Positions 31,503 to 43,786 of a DNA stretch of 64,000 nt are shown in pieces; position 1 is the stretch's first letter, and each line of letters begins with the position of its first letter. Origin of the DNA: Trichobilharzia regenti. Taxonomy: Eukaryota > Platyhelminthes > Trematoda > Strigeidida > Schistosomatidae. The notes under the pieces are model-generated. The model was given only the letters and a program-made list of their open reading frames with translations, was not told where the DNA came from and did no database searches. The stretch spans positions 62,001 through 126,000 of the forward strand of contig CALYDD020000329.1 in assembly GCA_944472135.2 (NCBI GenBank), read 5' to 3'. The position numbers and the translations under genes were made by a program.

Positions 31503-32398
31503 CTACTTTTATTATTATTTCCTTTAATTCCTAGAGGAACATAGGGCTTCAGCCAAACGTCTCCATCGCGTTCGGTTCTCTGCTACAGTTTTCACCTAGC
31601 TCCAAGTCTGTCCACGGGCTTTCATCTCCTCTTCACATAACCTCCTCAATGTCACCTCACCCTTGCACCGACGACCAACTCGCCGCTTCCTTTTCAGGTT
31701 CCACTCGAGCAATGGCATGTTTAGTGATGTCACTTGATGGTTTTGTTTGCTCAAAGTATGATCAACCCATCTCCATTTCTCCCTGCTTATATGTTGCACA
31801 ATCGATTCCTGATGGGTTGGTTCACTCATTGTCAGACATCCCTTCGTGTTGCTGATCTTTTCTAGCTGGCCATCTGATCTTAAATAGTACTGAGTGAAGA
31901 TAGTTGTTAATGAAGTTCTGCAGTTTGTTCAAAGTGCCCTTCGTGACGCGGCACCAAGTCTCTGATCCATATAGTAGGTAGCACTGACTTCACATTGGAG
32001 TTGAAAATCCGAATCTTATTTACATTTTCATGCTGAGTAGTGCTGTTGACCTCCACACAGACTTGGGAGTAATGAAAGCTTGTCTTGCTTTCCCTATCCT
32101 TGCTTTGGTACCCTCGTCAGTTCTGTCCGCCTGTAGTTGAAACGATGCTTTCCAGGTAGGTAGGTAGCTAAAAGAGGTTGTTTCTTTCAAGTTCCTCCCA
32201 TTTATGCTGATTGTTGTATGTTGTTGTTGCTGTTGTTGTTGGCCAGGAATCTTCATCACCTTTGTTTTCTCTATGTTCACCTGTAGTCCTATCTTTGATG
32301 GTTCCCCTTCTGTCGGTAACTTGTTGCTTTTCATTTGCATATCTTTCCGTTTGTGGGAAATCAGACATATATCATCGGAGAAGTTTTACAATACATAA
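31503..32398 (-). mobile_element. 5'-truncated RTE LINE tail (subfamily A)
   Basis: It runs from the (AAT)n tail at 31,503 to the RT box (NFSDDICLIS, FADD altered to FSDD) near 32,385. C-terminal blocks GTKARIGKARQAFI and SREKWRWVDHTLSK are seen in two frames. Bases 31,530-32,160 are a close inverted copy of 34,600-35,215, with a shared 60-residue peptide differing at one position. Confidence 0.87.
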
Positions 32399-33299
32399 AT
32401 TTTTCTTAACTCATTAATTTGAAAATGTTCAGTACATGCTTATACAGTATGCATAGATTTCTATGGCTAATAATTACCCTGACAACAACAACAACAACTG
32501 CATGACACAGATTTGTTTGTGTACATCATAAGCAGCATTAGTTGTCTTTCTTTATGTCTGGCATCGATTATCCACTAATTTCTTTATCCGATGAATATAC
32601 ATTTAAAAAATTAGCTTGAACCTTGATATTAATGAAGAGCATACTTAGGGACCAATAAAGATATTTCACAGTCTCTGTACGGTAAGTATTTTTTCATGCT
32701 GTTATTATATATTTATCCACTTAACTAACAACAGCTGTACGTGTCTTGACCACTTGAAAACTGTTGATCTTCACACCTACCTATTCACATCTTTGTCTTG
32801 TTTAGTCTTCCAAATGTGAAGATGATTTACTACTGGCATTAACGTCTTCATTAATTAATAATCCAGTTAACTGTTTAGATATTTACATACTCTCTTCGAT
32901 TGACATTTGTCTCACAGTTGGTACTCTCTCTCTCTCTCTCTCTCTTTCTCCGCATTTCTCTTGGCATATCAGACCACACAAATAAATACTTTAAAAAAAG
33001 TTCTAAAATCAGAAAGCCTTCATGAATGAATGCATACAGTTCAATTAGCTTGTCACTTTAGTCAGTAAATTGTGAGAGACCAACCAGTAAAACATTCATC
33101 TAAGTAGGATTTTGACATCTATAATTATAAATATATTATGTTTCATTTGAAAGTGTTGATCTAATGTATATGTATATTTATGTGGGTGGCAGGCAATTAT
33201 CTGTGCTGATACTACCCATAATTAATGAGCATTCTTTATGTTGCATGCGCGTGGGTCTAAAGTTAAGTCAGCGTGCACATGAAACACATCTAATCACTA
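32399..33299. other. Unassigned DNA
   Basis: It contains a (TC)n run at about 32,926-32,944. No family or coding motif is recognised. Confidence 0.45.
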
Positions 33300-33354
33300 T
33301 GTAAACAATATTCAGCAAAGAGACTACTCAATGACTTTATATTATCAAGCTGTA

Positions 33355-33391
<37 letters not shown>
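33300..33391 (-). repeat. (TA)n-anchored terminal repeat, minus copy
   Basis: The reverse complement reads (TA)n, ACAGCTTGATAATATAAAGT and a TAGTCTCTTTGCTGAATATT block. This is the module described at 13,793, with a 38-bp (TA)n at 33,354-33,391. Confidence 0.6.
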
Positions 33392-33396
<5 letters not shown>

Positions 33397-33477
33397 GAGT
33401 TCATAGGGGTGTGTGGATGTCAGAAGCGGGTGTAAAATCATGGGATTAGTGGGCCAATACTCTACCAAACAACTAGG

Positions 33478-35233
33478 TAGCTTTCGAGGAAAAGCTCGAC
33501 ACAAATTAAGCCAGTGAAGGATGCCAATAGAAAGTCAATCACCAAAGAAGTGGAGCAAAGGAAACGATGGGCTGAACACTTCAAAAGACTTCTAAATCGA
33601 CCGCCACCTACAACGCGCCCAACAATACTAACAACGGAAGCAGAACTACCAGTGAACATCAGCCCCCTGAAGAAATCAGAAGTTCTGAAGGCAATCAAGA
33701 TGCTAAAAGCTGGAAAAGCAGCAGGACCAGATGGAATCCCAGCAGAAGCACTGAAAATGGACCCAGAGACAACAGCGGAGTTGATGACGCCATTATTGGG
33801 GGAGGTATGCAAAGAGGGAAAAGTAACTGAAAATTGGAAGAAAGGATACTTATTCAAACTGCCAAAGAAAGGAGACTTAATTCAATGCAAGAACTAGTGT
33901 GGTGTTATGCTCCTGTACATCCCAAGCAAAATACTAAGCCGCATCATCCTGAAGAGAATCAAACAAGCCCTGGATAAAAAACTTCGACTGGAAGGAAGGA
34001 GAAACAAATCACGTATCGATCAAGTTACCACAATACGGATTATCATTAAACAAAGCTCGGAATGGCAGTCACCTCTCTATGTCAACTTCATCGACTTTCA
34101 AAAGCCCTTCGATAGCGCAGCATCGACTGAGAGGTGATTTGGAAACTACTTCGCTACTATGGAGTGCCATCGACAATTATACATCTCATCAAACAGTTGT
34201 ACGACAGTGCTGCATCCCAAGTAATCCAAAGCGGGGAAGTAAAGACGGGAGTAAGGCAAGGCCGCCTACCATCTCCAGTGATTCTTCTGATTGCAGTAGA
34301 TTGGGTAATGCGACAAACAGCGGTGGGTAGCGGGGAAACAGGCACAAAATGGACCCACAAAAACAACTTACGGGATCTGGACTTCGCTGACGATATATGT
34401 CTGATTACCCACAAACTGGAAGATATGCAAGTGAAAATCAGTAACAAGTTGGCAGAAGTACCATTCAGAGAAGATAGGACTTCAGATGAACATAGATAAA
34501 ACAGAGGTAATGAAGATTACCAGCCAACATCCACAGCAACAACAACAACAGTATAAATGGGAGAAATGTGAAAGAATAAAACTCCTACCTGGGAAGCATC
34601 GTTTCAACTACAGGCAGACGGAATTGATGAGGACATCAAAGTGAGGATAGGGAAAGCAAGACAAGCTTTCATTACTCCCAAGTCTGTGTGGAGGTCAACA
34701 GCACTACTCAGCATGAAAATGTAAATAAGATTCGGATTTTCAACTCCAATGTGAAGTCAGTGCTACCTACTATATGGATCAGAGACTTGGTGCCGCGTCA
34801 CGATGGGCACTTTGAACAAACTGCAGAACTTCATTAACAACTATCTTCACTCAGTACTATTTAAGATCAGATGGCCAGCCAGAAAAGATCAGCAACACGA
34901 AGGGATCTCTGACAATGAGCGAACCAACCCATCAGGAATCGATTGTGCAACATATAAGCAGGGAGAAATGGAGATGGGTTGATCATACTTTGAGCAAACA
35001 AAACCATCAAGTGACATCACTAAACAAGCCATTGCTCGAGTGGAACCTGAAAAGGAAGCGGCGAGTTGGTCGTCGGTGCAAGGGTGAGGTGACATTGAGG
35101 AGGTGATGTGAAGAGGAGATCAAAGCCTGTGGACAGACTTGGAGCTAGGTGAAAACTGTAGCAGAGAACCGAACGCGATGGAGACGTTTGGCTGAAGCCC
35201 TATGTTGCTCAAGGAATTAAAGGGGATAATAAG
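33478..35233 (+). mobile_element. 5'-truncated RTE LINE (subfamily A) retaining most of RT
   Basis: It starts upstream of RT (VKDANRKSITKEVEQRKRWAEH). 33,514-33,897 is open and carries GKAAGPDGIPAEALK. A stop at 33,895 and a deletion near 33,995 follow, then NFIDFQKPFDS (the first catalytic Asp region), a frameshift, GVRQGRLPSPVILL and LRDLDFADDICLI with FADD intact (34,134-34,499). The C-terminal region and tail run to 35,233. Despite an intact FADD box the copy is dead through stops and indels. Confidence 0.9.
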
Positions 35234-35415
35234 AATTTTCATTGTTATTCAGTTTTCTGAACGGTTCAAAACGTGCATACCTTTTTCTATTCGATTTTGT
35301 ACATATAATGTGTCATCATCGTTCACCATTTTCGCTATCTTATGTAATAACTTATGTGAAATGATTATTATTACTTATTATTGCCTTGGATTTCGATTAG
35401 AACATAAAGTGTCAA

Positions 35416-35755
35416 TGTTGGTGAACACTGAAACGTTTTTTTATTCGAGCTGGTCTCTATTCTGTGGGTGACGAGAAGGCTATCATTGCCTAATCGTGTA
35501 CTGGTTGACAGAAGATTGGAGAAATACAATCAGAATTAGTGTTGTGCATTATATTAACGTTTATTTACAGACTTTGGTACTGAGTAACAATTGTAAATCT
35601 GTTTCGTTGTCGGTTGAAGAATAAAGGTCGTACTGCTCAAGCGTTTTCTGTTGTTCTTCGTCAGTCCCAGTGCATGGTATTCTGAGTATTAAGTGTAGTC
35701 TTCTGAAACCGGCAATAGTTTCAGGATCTTTGCCATCTGGATATTTGATCTAAGG
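35416..35755 (+). repeat. LTR-like repeat plus leader (second LTR family)
   Basis: A 259-bp block starting TGTTGG and ending TGCA at 35,674, with an AATAAAG signal near 35,620, is followed by TGGTATTCTGAG, which could be a primer-binding site, and about 70 bp of leader. The same arrangement recurs at 62,433-62,775 in the same orientation. No coding part or partner LTR is present, so these are truncated LTR-element 5' ends or solo-LTR-like remnants. Confidence 0.6.
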
Positions 35756-36109
35756 CTTCAATAGTAAGTCGACGTTTTACTCTGTTCTCTTCTGTGCTTT
35801 GTTGCTGGCTGTCTCCCCCCCCCCACACACACACACGATCTTCTCCATGTCACCCAAGAATTCACCCTCAGCGCTTCATTTTCCACACACACAGTTTTAT
35901 TTATCTTTTGCATGCGCATAAGTCTACTTGTAGGCCACTTAGATGAACTAAACTGACTGAGATGTTTGTTATGTGAATAGTTAGTTGAGTACTGACTATT
36001 AGAGCCGCTAAGCCTCAAGTGTCAATCTTAAAATATGGACTTATTTTACAGTATAACCTGTAAGCTAATGTGAAGATGAACACACAACCACACAATGGTA
36101 TGGGTCTGA
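35756..36109. other. Unassigned DNA with a poly-C/(CA)n tract
   Basis: A C run and (CA)n lie at 35,814-35,835. Nothing else is recognised. Confidence 0.45.
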
Positions 36110-36640
36110 GAGGGTTAAGATTCTAAGAAGTAATCTATGTAGGTGGAGATGGAGAGAGATTGATCACTGAATCCTGCCTGGTTCATTGAGTCTACACCCA
36201 GCACATGGAACAGAAATGACTCAATGCAAATACCAGAAATATGGAAGATATTATTACCACCAGTCAGTGAAATCAGAGGAGGATAATAAATAATCTCAAA
36301 ATTCCACTTCAATTCAATTCAATTCACGTACATCATAACATTCTAACGAGTAACTTATTATGACTATAAAAACACTCGTCTTATTTCCCATCTGATTGCA
36401 ATTGATGAATAACACTCATATTATTATTTCTGAATGTACATTATCACATTGGTTTTTATTCAAATATCTAGTCAGTATCACTCATGCATATAAATGAAGG
36501 AAAAAGTTGTGTGTGAGTAGCTTGATATGATTATGAGCAGTAATAATTTGTGCTCGAAACGTGGTCATCAGTTAATATTACTGTGTAACACTGTGTGATA
36601 TATCAAAATAAAATCTTATCCATAAGGAATTCCTCTCTAG
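36110..36640 (+). repeat. Penelope-like element type 3: nuclease end and 3' arm
   Basis: It is homologous to the minus-strand block 57,640-58,340: a degenerate nuclease tail, then the terminal arm with CTCGAAACGTGGTCATCAG and a final AAAATCTTATC. Relative to that copy it lacks the SINE-B insertion, so it serves as the empty site. Confidence 0.7.
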
Positions 36641-37427
36641 TTACACATATGTTTATATATTTTTTTGTCCTAATTATTCGCATACAAAAAAAGCTTATCC
36701 GATTAGTCCACAACATCTTTAAAATAAGGTAGTAATCAGATGCAAAGTCATTCTTAGTTTTGAATTCCACGCTGTATTCATTACATTCCAATCAAATCAC
36801 CATTATGAACACTGTACTAGTTTCATAAATACAATACTTCTGCATATATATCAATATTTTTGTCTTATATTTACTTCCTACCAAGATATCTACTTTATTT
36901 TGGCACGATTAAAGTATGCCACAGTGGTAAAGAATCACTCATAACTCAAAGGAAGTTTTTTTGTACTGATCAGAATGTGTGTGGGTTGAATATTTATGTG
37001 TGTGTATATATTATTGAGTGTGGTCTGTTACTTTGCCAGATAACATTGAGACCTACCTGTTTAGTTGCATGAAACAATAAATGGGTTTTACTCTTTCACT
37101 GATAGTTCCGCTGTGATACTCATGCGTTATCAATCACCCAAATTGTTATGCATAGTATAACACTGATGCTGTCGATTGATATTCTAATCTGTAATCAGCT
37201 ATACACAATATAGAGTTGTTTCATTGTAGAGCAACACACATAAAAAACGAATTAGGAATTAGATATGCACATTGAGAATTCTATCAATTAGATTGATGGC
37301 AGTATGCAGTGCAAATAAGACCAAATAACTCACTACAATCAACACTGAATTCTTCTACTGAATAGAATTAGTATTTATAATGTCAAATACTTGTTTTCTG
37401 TTGGAGATTTGGCGTACATTAATGTCT
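36641..37427. other. Unassigned AT-rich DNA
   Basis: Nothing recognisable is seen in about 790 bp. Confidence 0.45.
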
Positions 37428-37638
37428 ATTTCAACGCCAACTATGCGCGGTGTCTGTGGTTCCATCATGGGCTGACTCACTCCTAAATGTCGCTAAGCTG
37501 ATAGTAGTAGGACCAGTGGAGAGGGAAGGTGGGGGCTAGGTGAGGCTAGCAATTTCACCCTATAATTATAAAAGCCCTGCTACCGAAACTCTACAGCGCA
37601 TGCATGAAGCCTTATGTTCCACTAAGAAGAAAAAAGGC
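37428..37638 (+). mobile_element. SINE-C, decayed copy
   Basis: The head is poorly preserved (GTCTGTGGTTCCATC). The core GGCTAGCAATTTCACC, CTACCGAAACTCT and the tail GAAGCCTTATGTTCCACTAA identify it. Confidence 0.7.
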
Positions 37639-37725
37639 AGAAATTAAATGTGTACTTGTTTTGCTTTTCTAACTAACATGAATTCTGTAACAGAAAAAGT
37701 TTTCTATACTCCTATCTACACTAGT

Positions 37726-37727
<2 letters not shown>

Positions 37728-37762
<35 letters not shown>
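37728..37762 (+). repeat. (TA)n microsatellite
   Basis: About 17 TA units. No adjoining element is recognised. Confidence 0.9.
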
Positions 37763-37764
<2 letters not shown>

Positions 37765-37890
37765 ATTATTAACATCATATTTTCCTATCCTGCAATATTT
37801 GAGTTTTTATGTAGAAATGAATGTTAATGAAATAAGGAGAATGAAGATTCAAAAAAGCCTATCCTTAAATTCTCAAGAGTTAACCTGTCG

Positions 37891-38240
37891 GGATTTGATT
37901 AGAGATTGATGTCAGCTGGAGAATCAATGAAAACCAGTGAGTACTTACTGGATAGCTGTTTCGTCCTAGTATGCACCTGTGACCTCTCTGGGAATCAGGC
38001 CCAGGAACTTCAGGTTACGAGACCAATCCTAATAACCGACCATTCAGCCACTCCGTCGAGAATCCAGACGCCCATGAATCCTAACTTCCAGCGATTTGCA
38101 TCTTTAGTACGACCTCCAGTCAGGATCATTGACGAGTGTTTGTTCTCACACCGGACCTAGTGGACCCCGCTGGTCACAATTTCTCACTAGAACTACAGTC
38201 AACTGCATCCTGTAGCCAATCACCAATCAGTGCTCTTAAA
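37891..38240 (-). repeat. Smα-like repeat, decayed variant
   Basis: On the minus strand CTAGGACGAAACAGCTATCC retains one stem II arm and GAAA, but the CTGANGA core is deleted. The longer spacer variant matches 11,285-11,620. Confidence 0.65.
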
Positions 38241-38879
38241 TGCCACTACAAGAACATAAAAGTATCAACATTTGACAACTTAATAAATAGTATAGAAAAC
38301 CATACCATATCTGAAAAACTGTCCTAAGTTAAACTTTAATTTCTGAATAAGTTAAGTAGGCATAATGAAGGTTGATGAAATCCATTAATTAATTTCCGAA
38401 TTCCGATTTACGCATTTAGAAAACACAACAGATTTGGCAGCGAAGAAATATGCATTCCTTTTCAATTAGTTCCTCATCATCCCCTGGCTCTACACTAATA
38501 TATCGTTTTTTTACATATAAATGCTTTTATCAATCAAGTCGTTATTTTAGGTAATCAGTTTGAGGTGTCCGGGTGGGGGGCGGGTAATTAAGAAGTTAAA
38601 TGTCATCAAAACAATCAACAATTGACTAATAGACGTTAGTAATAAGCTATCTAAGTTTTGAAGGAGGGAGGGGTGAAAATTAATTACTTCCTGAATTCAA
38701 GATAAGTTAATTCTTAGGCATTAGCAACAGGTTATTATATAATCAAAAAATTTGTAAAATAGCAATGACAACTAATAAGAAATATGTAAAACACAAACAA
38801 GTTAATAGAATTGGCTAGGAATATAAAAAATAACAAAGTCAAAAGATAGTTACAAGGGTGGAGAGGGGAATTTGTTTTT
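38241..38879. other. Unassigned DNA
   Basis: Short G runs occur at 38,572-38,583. Nothing else is recognised. Confidence 0.4.
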
Positions 38880-39240
38880 TCAAAACTTGATACATGTTAT
38901 GTAGTTGGCCATGGAGAAGAAAGAGTCTGCACAAGTTTGTTTTGAACGTGTACATAGATTTGGCTTGTTCAAAGGAATTCTCATTGCGTCTGCTGTATGC
39001 GAAATTCGTACTCGTAGACCATGCGGCGAGAGGTTAAGTGATTTACGATAAATAACTTGAAAAGCTTTGTTAGAGTCAATTTGATGTCCAGTCAGTATCG
39101 ATGAGATGAGCTTGTAATGAACTGCGTATAGCTGTTTTATTCGGACATTTGCCAAACCAAGATGGAAGGTGTTGAGAAATTCGACGACGAACTTGCCTGA
39201 TCGTAGCTCGGCACAAGCAGTTAAACTGGTAAATGCACAT
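38880..39240 (-). pseudogene. Penelope-like endonuclease tail
   Basis: Minus strand: ISSILTGHQIDSNKAFQVIYR, then the LRVRISHTADAMRIPLNKPN end, matching the 30.8-kb copy at the same positions. The GIY-YIG motif itself is frameshifted (ACAELRSGKF). Confidence 0.8.
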
Positions 39241-39570
39241 GGAGGTTCAGCGAAGGAAATTTTCTTTATTGACGAAATCAGAGGCTTTAGAGGCTGTACA
39301 GTTGTATTTATACTTACAAAAAATATATAGTGGTTTATTATTGAGTAATATGGGGTTACATGATTGATGTAATTACTCAGAAGTGGCTTCAAAAGTGAAA
39401 ATTAAAAGTTGTAAATTATGTGGTACTCAACGGCACAAAGATAGAAATTTGATAAAGTTAATATTGCTAGTGAGTGAAAATAAAGGTATTTGAGTGTTAA
39501 TTTAACAAGTATGAAGAAAATGTGAAATGCACAGAAGGAGCCTATGAGAGTCACAATAGTGGATTAATTA
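39241..39570. other. Unassigned DNA
   Basis: About 330 bp between two Penelope-like fragments. No motif is recognised. Confidence 0.4.
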
Positions 39571-40250
39571 TTAAAGTAAAAGCAAACTAGAAGTAAAATT
39601 AAAAATTAAAAAAATAAACAAAAAACAAAATTTTTTACAAAGGATGACTAGTGAAGAGGTTAAGAACAAGTCAGAATAAGAGACTGGACAAACTTTTTTC
39701 TGTATACAGAGTTCTGGGTTGTATTGACGAATCGCCAGCGCCTTCGCCATACACAAAAGCCGAAACCTGACGCCTTTTGTACCATTCGGCTTCACTTTGT
39801 AGATGATCTTGAAGAAATACAACTCTGGTGGAGCTACGTGGCCTGAGTTCACCGAATGCTCGAGAATTGAGCCAGTAATTGTCTTACATTGTCCCTTTGC
39901 TAACCATTCCGGGTAATGTTCAGAGATGCATTTGGAAAACGTGCGCTTTGTGCAGCCAATATAACTAGCTCCACACTAGCAGGTGAATTTATAAACACAC
40001 ATTGAGGTGGCCCAATGCCGTAGTTTATCCTTCACACATCCATGGATTATTTGTCGGCTGCAGAAATCGATACGCAGCTCAGCCATAAAGAAGGCTCTCC
40101 TCAGTCATCTACATATGCGATTCTTCAAGGAGGAAGAGGCGAAACAGGGCAGTCTGTCTTTATTCCATGAACTAAGTATCCGTCGGCTAGTGAATACACA
40201 GAATAGCTTGGTTCCATAGAAAGTCCTTCTGAAGACCCCCCTCAGACGTT
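39571..40250 (-). pseudogene. Penelope-like GIY-YIG endonuclease, broken
   Basis: Minus strand: a cysteine-rich segment with a stop in place of one Cys, then GASYIGCTKRTFSKCISEHY, SILEHSVNSGHVAP, and KIIYKVK...RFRLLCMAKALAI to the end of the open piece 39,571-39,852. This is a different subfamily from the 38.9-kb copy lying just downstream in reading direction. Confidence 0.8.
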
Positions 40251-41179
40251 GTGATAAGTTCTCGCTATTTGACATCTTAGGAAGACATATTTTTTGGGGG
40301 GGGGGCTGGGGACAGTCGGCACCATCGACTTTTTACTTTCTGAATTCATGTGTTTGTCTATGAATTTATTTGGATAATGTAAATGATAACTGAAACAACA
40401 CTTCAGGTAACTATGAATAAAATACAGATGGAATAATAAAAGTTTAACACTTGGAGATAAAGGTAAAGTATGTTGGCCACCAAACTAGAACTAGTGGAAC
40501 TGTCTGTAATTCTTTTCAGATAACAAAAAGCTGTTATAAGTGTATGGTCGATCTAGTGAAAATATTAAGTATGCAGATTTGTGATGGATAATGTGTGCTT
40601 ACTTCTTCTTCTTTACTGTGTTAAAGAAGATGCAAGCAAGATGAGATACCCCTTGTGATATTTAAGATACTTGATTTTACACACCAGATGTGAATCCGGT
40701 ATGTATAAGTTGTAACTACTAATAAACGAAATGTTCTGTTATTGTCTGATAGATGGTTACTAACAGTGAAATCTAGGAGGAGCTTCTAAGTTTTATTTGG
40801 TACTCTTAAGTTAGATATACGTATATTCCAGTGACTGGCAATTACTGCAACACACATTCGAATTCCGTATCCTTTATTTCACATACTAAAGCGTAATCTA
40901 CACACCTACTTGGCCACCACAGTCAGCTCTTGTGCGATGAGTAGCAGTTGTTAATTCGAATTTCTCGTTGTTTGACTATATTGGACCGAAATGCTTAGTT
41001 TATCTGACATGTCAATACCTAGTACGCATGTTTCAATGATTTTTTGAGGTTAACATCCTGCTATTTAATGTGATACTATGTTAATTTGAAGGCATCGTCG
41101 AAAAGTTCGATGCCGGAAGTCGAATTGTGAATACTCACTGAGCACTACGAAGTGTCACAACCATACGACAAGGGAAGGT
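40251..41179. other. Unassigned DNA
   Basis: A G run lies near 40,291-40,305. No family or coding motif is recognised in about 930 bp. Confidence 0.45.
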
Positions 41180-41447
41180 GTCAGGTGATCCACAATGGAA
41201 AACTCATCTAAGCCTTTGAAATGAATACAGGAGTAAGACAAAGCTATCTACTATCCCCCAATGATATTCCTAATTATGGTGGGCTGGACCGATAAGAAAA
41301 TAATGGAAGATCTAAATTTCGAGGATAACTTATGCCTAATGTCATATAAACTTGAAGACCTACAGGTGAAAATCAACAAAGTGTCAGAAAAGGCAAACAG
41401 GGAAGGCAGGACTTCGAGCAAATATAAGAAAGATACAGGTAAAGAGG
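41180..41447 (+). pseudogene. RTE reverse transcriptase fragment (subfamily B)
   Basis: The fragment reads the AFEMNTGVRQ box, MIFLIMVGW and KKIMEDLNFEDNLCLM (FADD changed to FEDN), then KLEDLQVKI. It is cut at 41,447 by the minus-strand CR1-like LINE. Confidence 0.8.
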
Positions 41448-43205
41448 ACAATAATAATAATAATTTGCTTTATTCCAAAACAGTACTTGTGATACAGAAT
41501 GGAATTCTCAGCATTTCACCACGCTATCGCATCCAGTTAGTACATTATCAATAAATAAGATTAAGAGTAATCTTGGTTAGTTTTGACAACAATATATTAG
41601 CATGTCAGTACAAAAGCCGAGATTGAACAGAATGTTTGAAGGTGTTAGAAAAGTAGATGCTAGCATATATACTGGCGTAAGCGGTAATAAAAAGGTCGAG
41701 ATATACAGAGTGTGAAAGAACGAAGAAGAATGTTTTAAGGAGAGTTTGTAAGGAAGAGAGAAACAAAACAGCACATAACAAAAAAGAGAGAGAAAAGGAA
41801 AAGAAAGAAAGAAAACGTTGTACCTGTGAATGACTTGATATGAGTTGGAAAGACGAGATTCAGTTGTTCTACTGACTATTTAATAAGTTATAGCTATCAC
41901 GCCTAATGCTTACTTTATCACACAGAACACGAGCTCAGTAGGGTATGGTTGAGTTTTTGTACTTTCTAGTGCGAGCATGTAGTTTCCTATATAGGCTTCT
42001 GGTTTTGCCTGTCTGATGAGATACAAGAGGAGAGTTGTGAATGATGGTGGGTGATGTGAGTTAGATGGAATGGATTTAGCCCATTTTTCAGATGAGTCCA
42101 AGTGCCTGTCAATGAGAATACTAACAAGCTGGTTAAGTGTTACGTAGCTTACCCTGATGACAACCTTTAACATCCTACGTAATAAGATATAGTCCTTCAT
42201 TAGTAGCCCTGGGAAAACTAAGGGGGAACAATAGAGGACAATGGACAGGATGCAAGAGTTGACGAATCGTAAGAGTAAAGGTTGAGTTCTACCAGAATGT
42301 CTTAACTTGTTGACGTAGAAGGTAAGACGGAGTATTTTTTTAGAAATCATCAGGATATGAGACGACCAGTTAAGATCTATCAGCAGATAGAATGACGCCA
42401 GTATACTTAATTTCCGACTTCGTTTCTATTTTAGTACCATCTATGTTGCACACCTCGTGAGTTCTAACCAGTTTGCTTAGGTAAGATTTATGCCTAAAGG
42501 TGAAACTGACTGTTTGACATTTAGAGGGATTTAAGGTGAGATCGTTTTCCTTGTACCAGTGGCTGATTTCTGATAAAAAGCCATTTAGTTTGAAGCAGTC
42601 ACTTTGACACTTGACAGGCAAAGATACAATCAGATCGTCAGCATATTTGACAAATTTAATATCATTTGAAGATGGTAAGTCATGTAGAAAGAAAGAAGAG
42701 AGAAGTGGGGAGAATACAGTGGCTTGGGGGACACCAGCTTCAGCGAGCACATCAGAGGAGGATTTACATTTGTATACAGTGTAGTGCATTCTGTTAGAGA
42801 AATAGGAATGCAACCATTTTGTGACCCAGGACTCAGTTTGTGTCATTGAGAGCTTATTTAGCAAGAGATATCTAGGAACAGAGTCAAAAGCTTAAGTGAA
42901 GTCAAGAAACATGCAGCGAACGTATTTGGCACCTTTATCTAATGATTGGACGATGCTGTTTTGTAAGACGGCTACAGCAGCTAAAGCGCCCCTACCCTGT
43001 CTATATGCAAATTGTTTGGGGTCTTCAAAACTTTTAAGGGAGGGTTCAAGTTTAAGAAGTAGTAGTATTTTCCATCAGCTTTAGAAACGGGAAGTAATGG
43101 AGATGGTTTTGAATTTTCTATTCTTGCTATTTCCAGGTTTAGCGACAGGGACTATTATAATCTTTCCATGCAACAGGTACAACGGTTTTGGAAAAATAAT
43201 CGACT
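41448..43205 (-). mobile_element. 5'-truncated CR1/Jockey-type LINE, longest copy in the window
   Basis: Minus strand, from about 43,205: VPVAKPGNSKNRKFKTIS, KSFEDPKQFAYRQGRGALAA, CMFLDFT (the first catalytic Asp region, followed by a stop), AFDSVP, then 42,864-42,370 with KFVKYADDLIVSLP (YADD intact) and 42,350-41,910 with the C-terminal region. The 3' UTR and (AAT)n tail end at 41,448. It is homologous to 12,345-13,771. A stop in the DFT-AFDS motif and one break near 42,365 are the main lesions. Confidence 0.9.
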
Positions 43206-43659
43206 AACAACAAAAAGCACATACAAACATGTACACAAGAGACTGTTATAAAATGCAACAGCATTTAGAATATCGTTTTTAATTAGAAGTAAAGTATTAA
43301 GGTGTGGAAATAGAACATTTCAATCTCCCTAGCTAACAACATTTTACTACTGGCCGAGGAAAAAAACCACCATGAGATCCAATTGTTTTTCTCTCGTTTC
43401 CTTGAAGTGTCCTCAAAATCTATTAGTATTCAAGTGATCAAGAATATTCCTACATATTTCTGAATGCACATTTGTGTGTTGGTCTATGCATTTCAACTCA
43501 ACCACGCATTAACAACATCACATTCGACGTCTTGTTGACTATACTGAAACATCATTCCATTCATTGTGAGAAGTCTCTGTTTCTTTGTTCTTCATTATCA
43601 TAGTATAAGGCACACGTTTATCTTGAATGTGAAAAAAACGTCAGTTTCACTCAATAATT
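43206..43659. other. Unassigned DNA
   Basis: Nothing recognisable is seen. Confidence 0.4.
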
Positions 43660-43777
43660 CCTTCCTAACCGAAAATTCGGATTTTCAATACAAACGTCAA
43701 GTCAATCAGCTCTTCTATACGGATCAGAAACTTGGCAGGTGGGTCACAAAGAATATTTCCAACAGCCTGTTGCAGAC

Positions 43778-43786
43778 CAGACCTTT
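43778..43786 (+). repeat. TSD of the hammerhead SINE, left copy
   Basis: CAGACCTTT lies here and at 44,005-44,013; the RTE reading joins across it. Confidence 0.85.
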
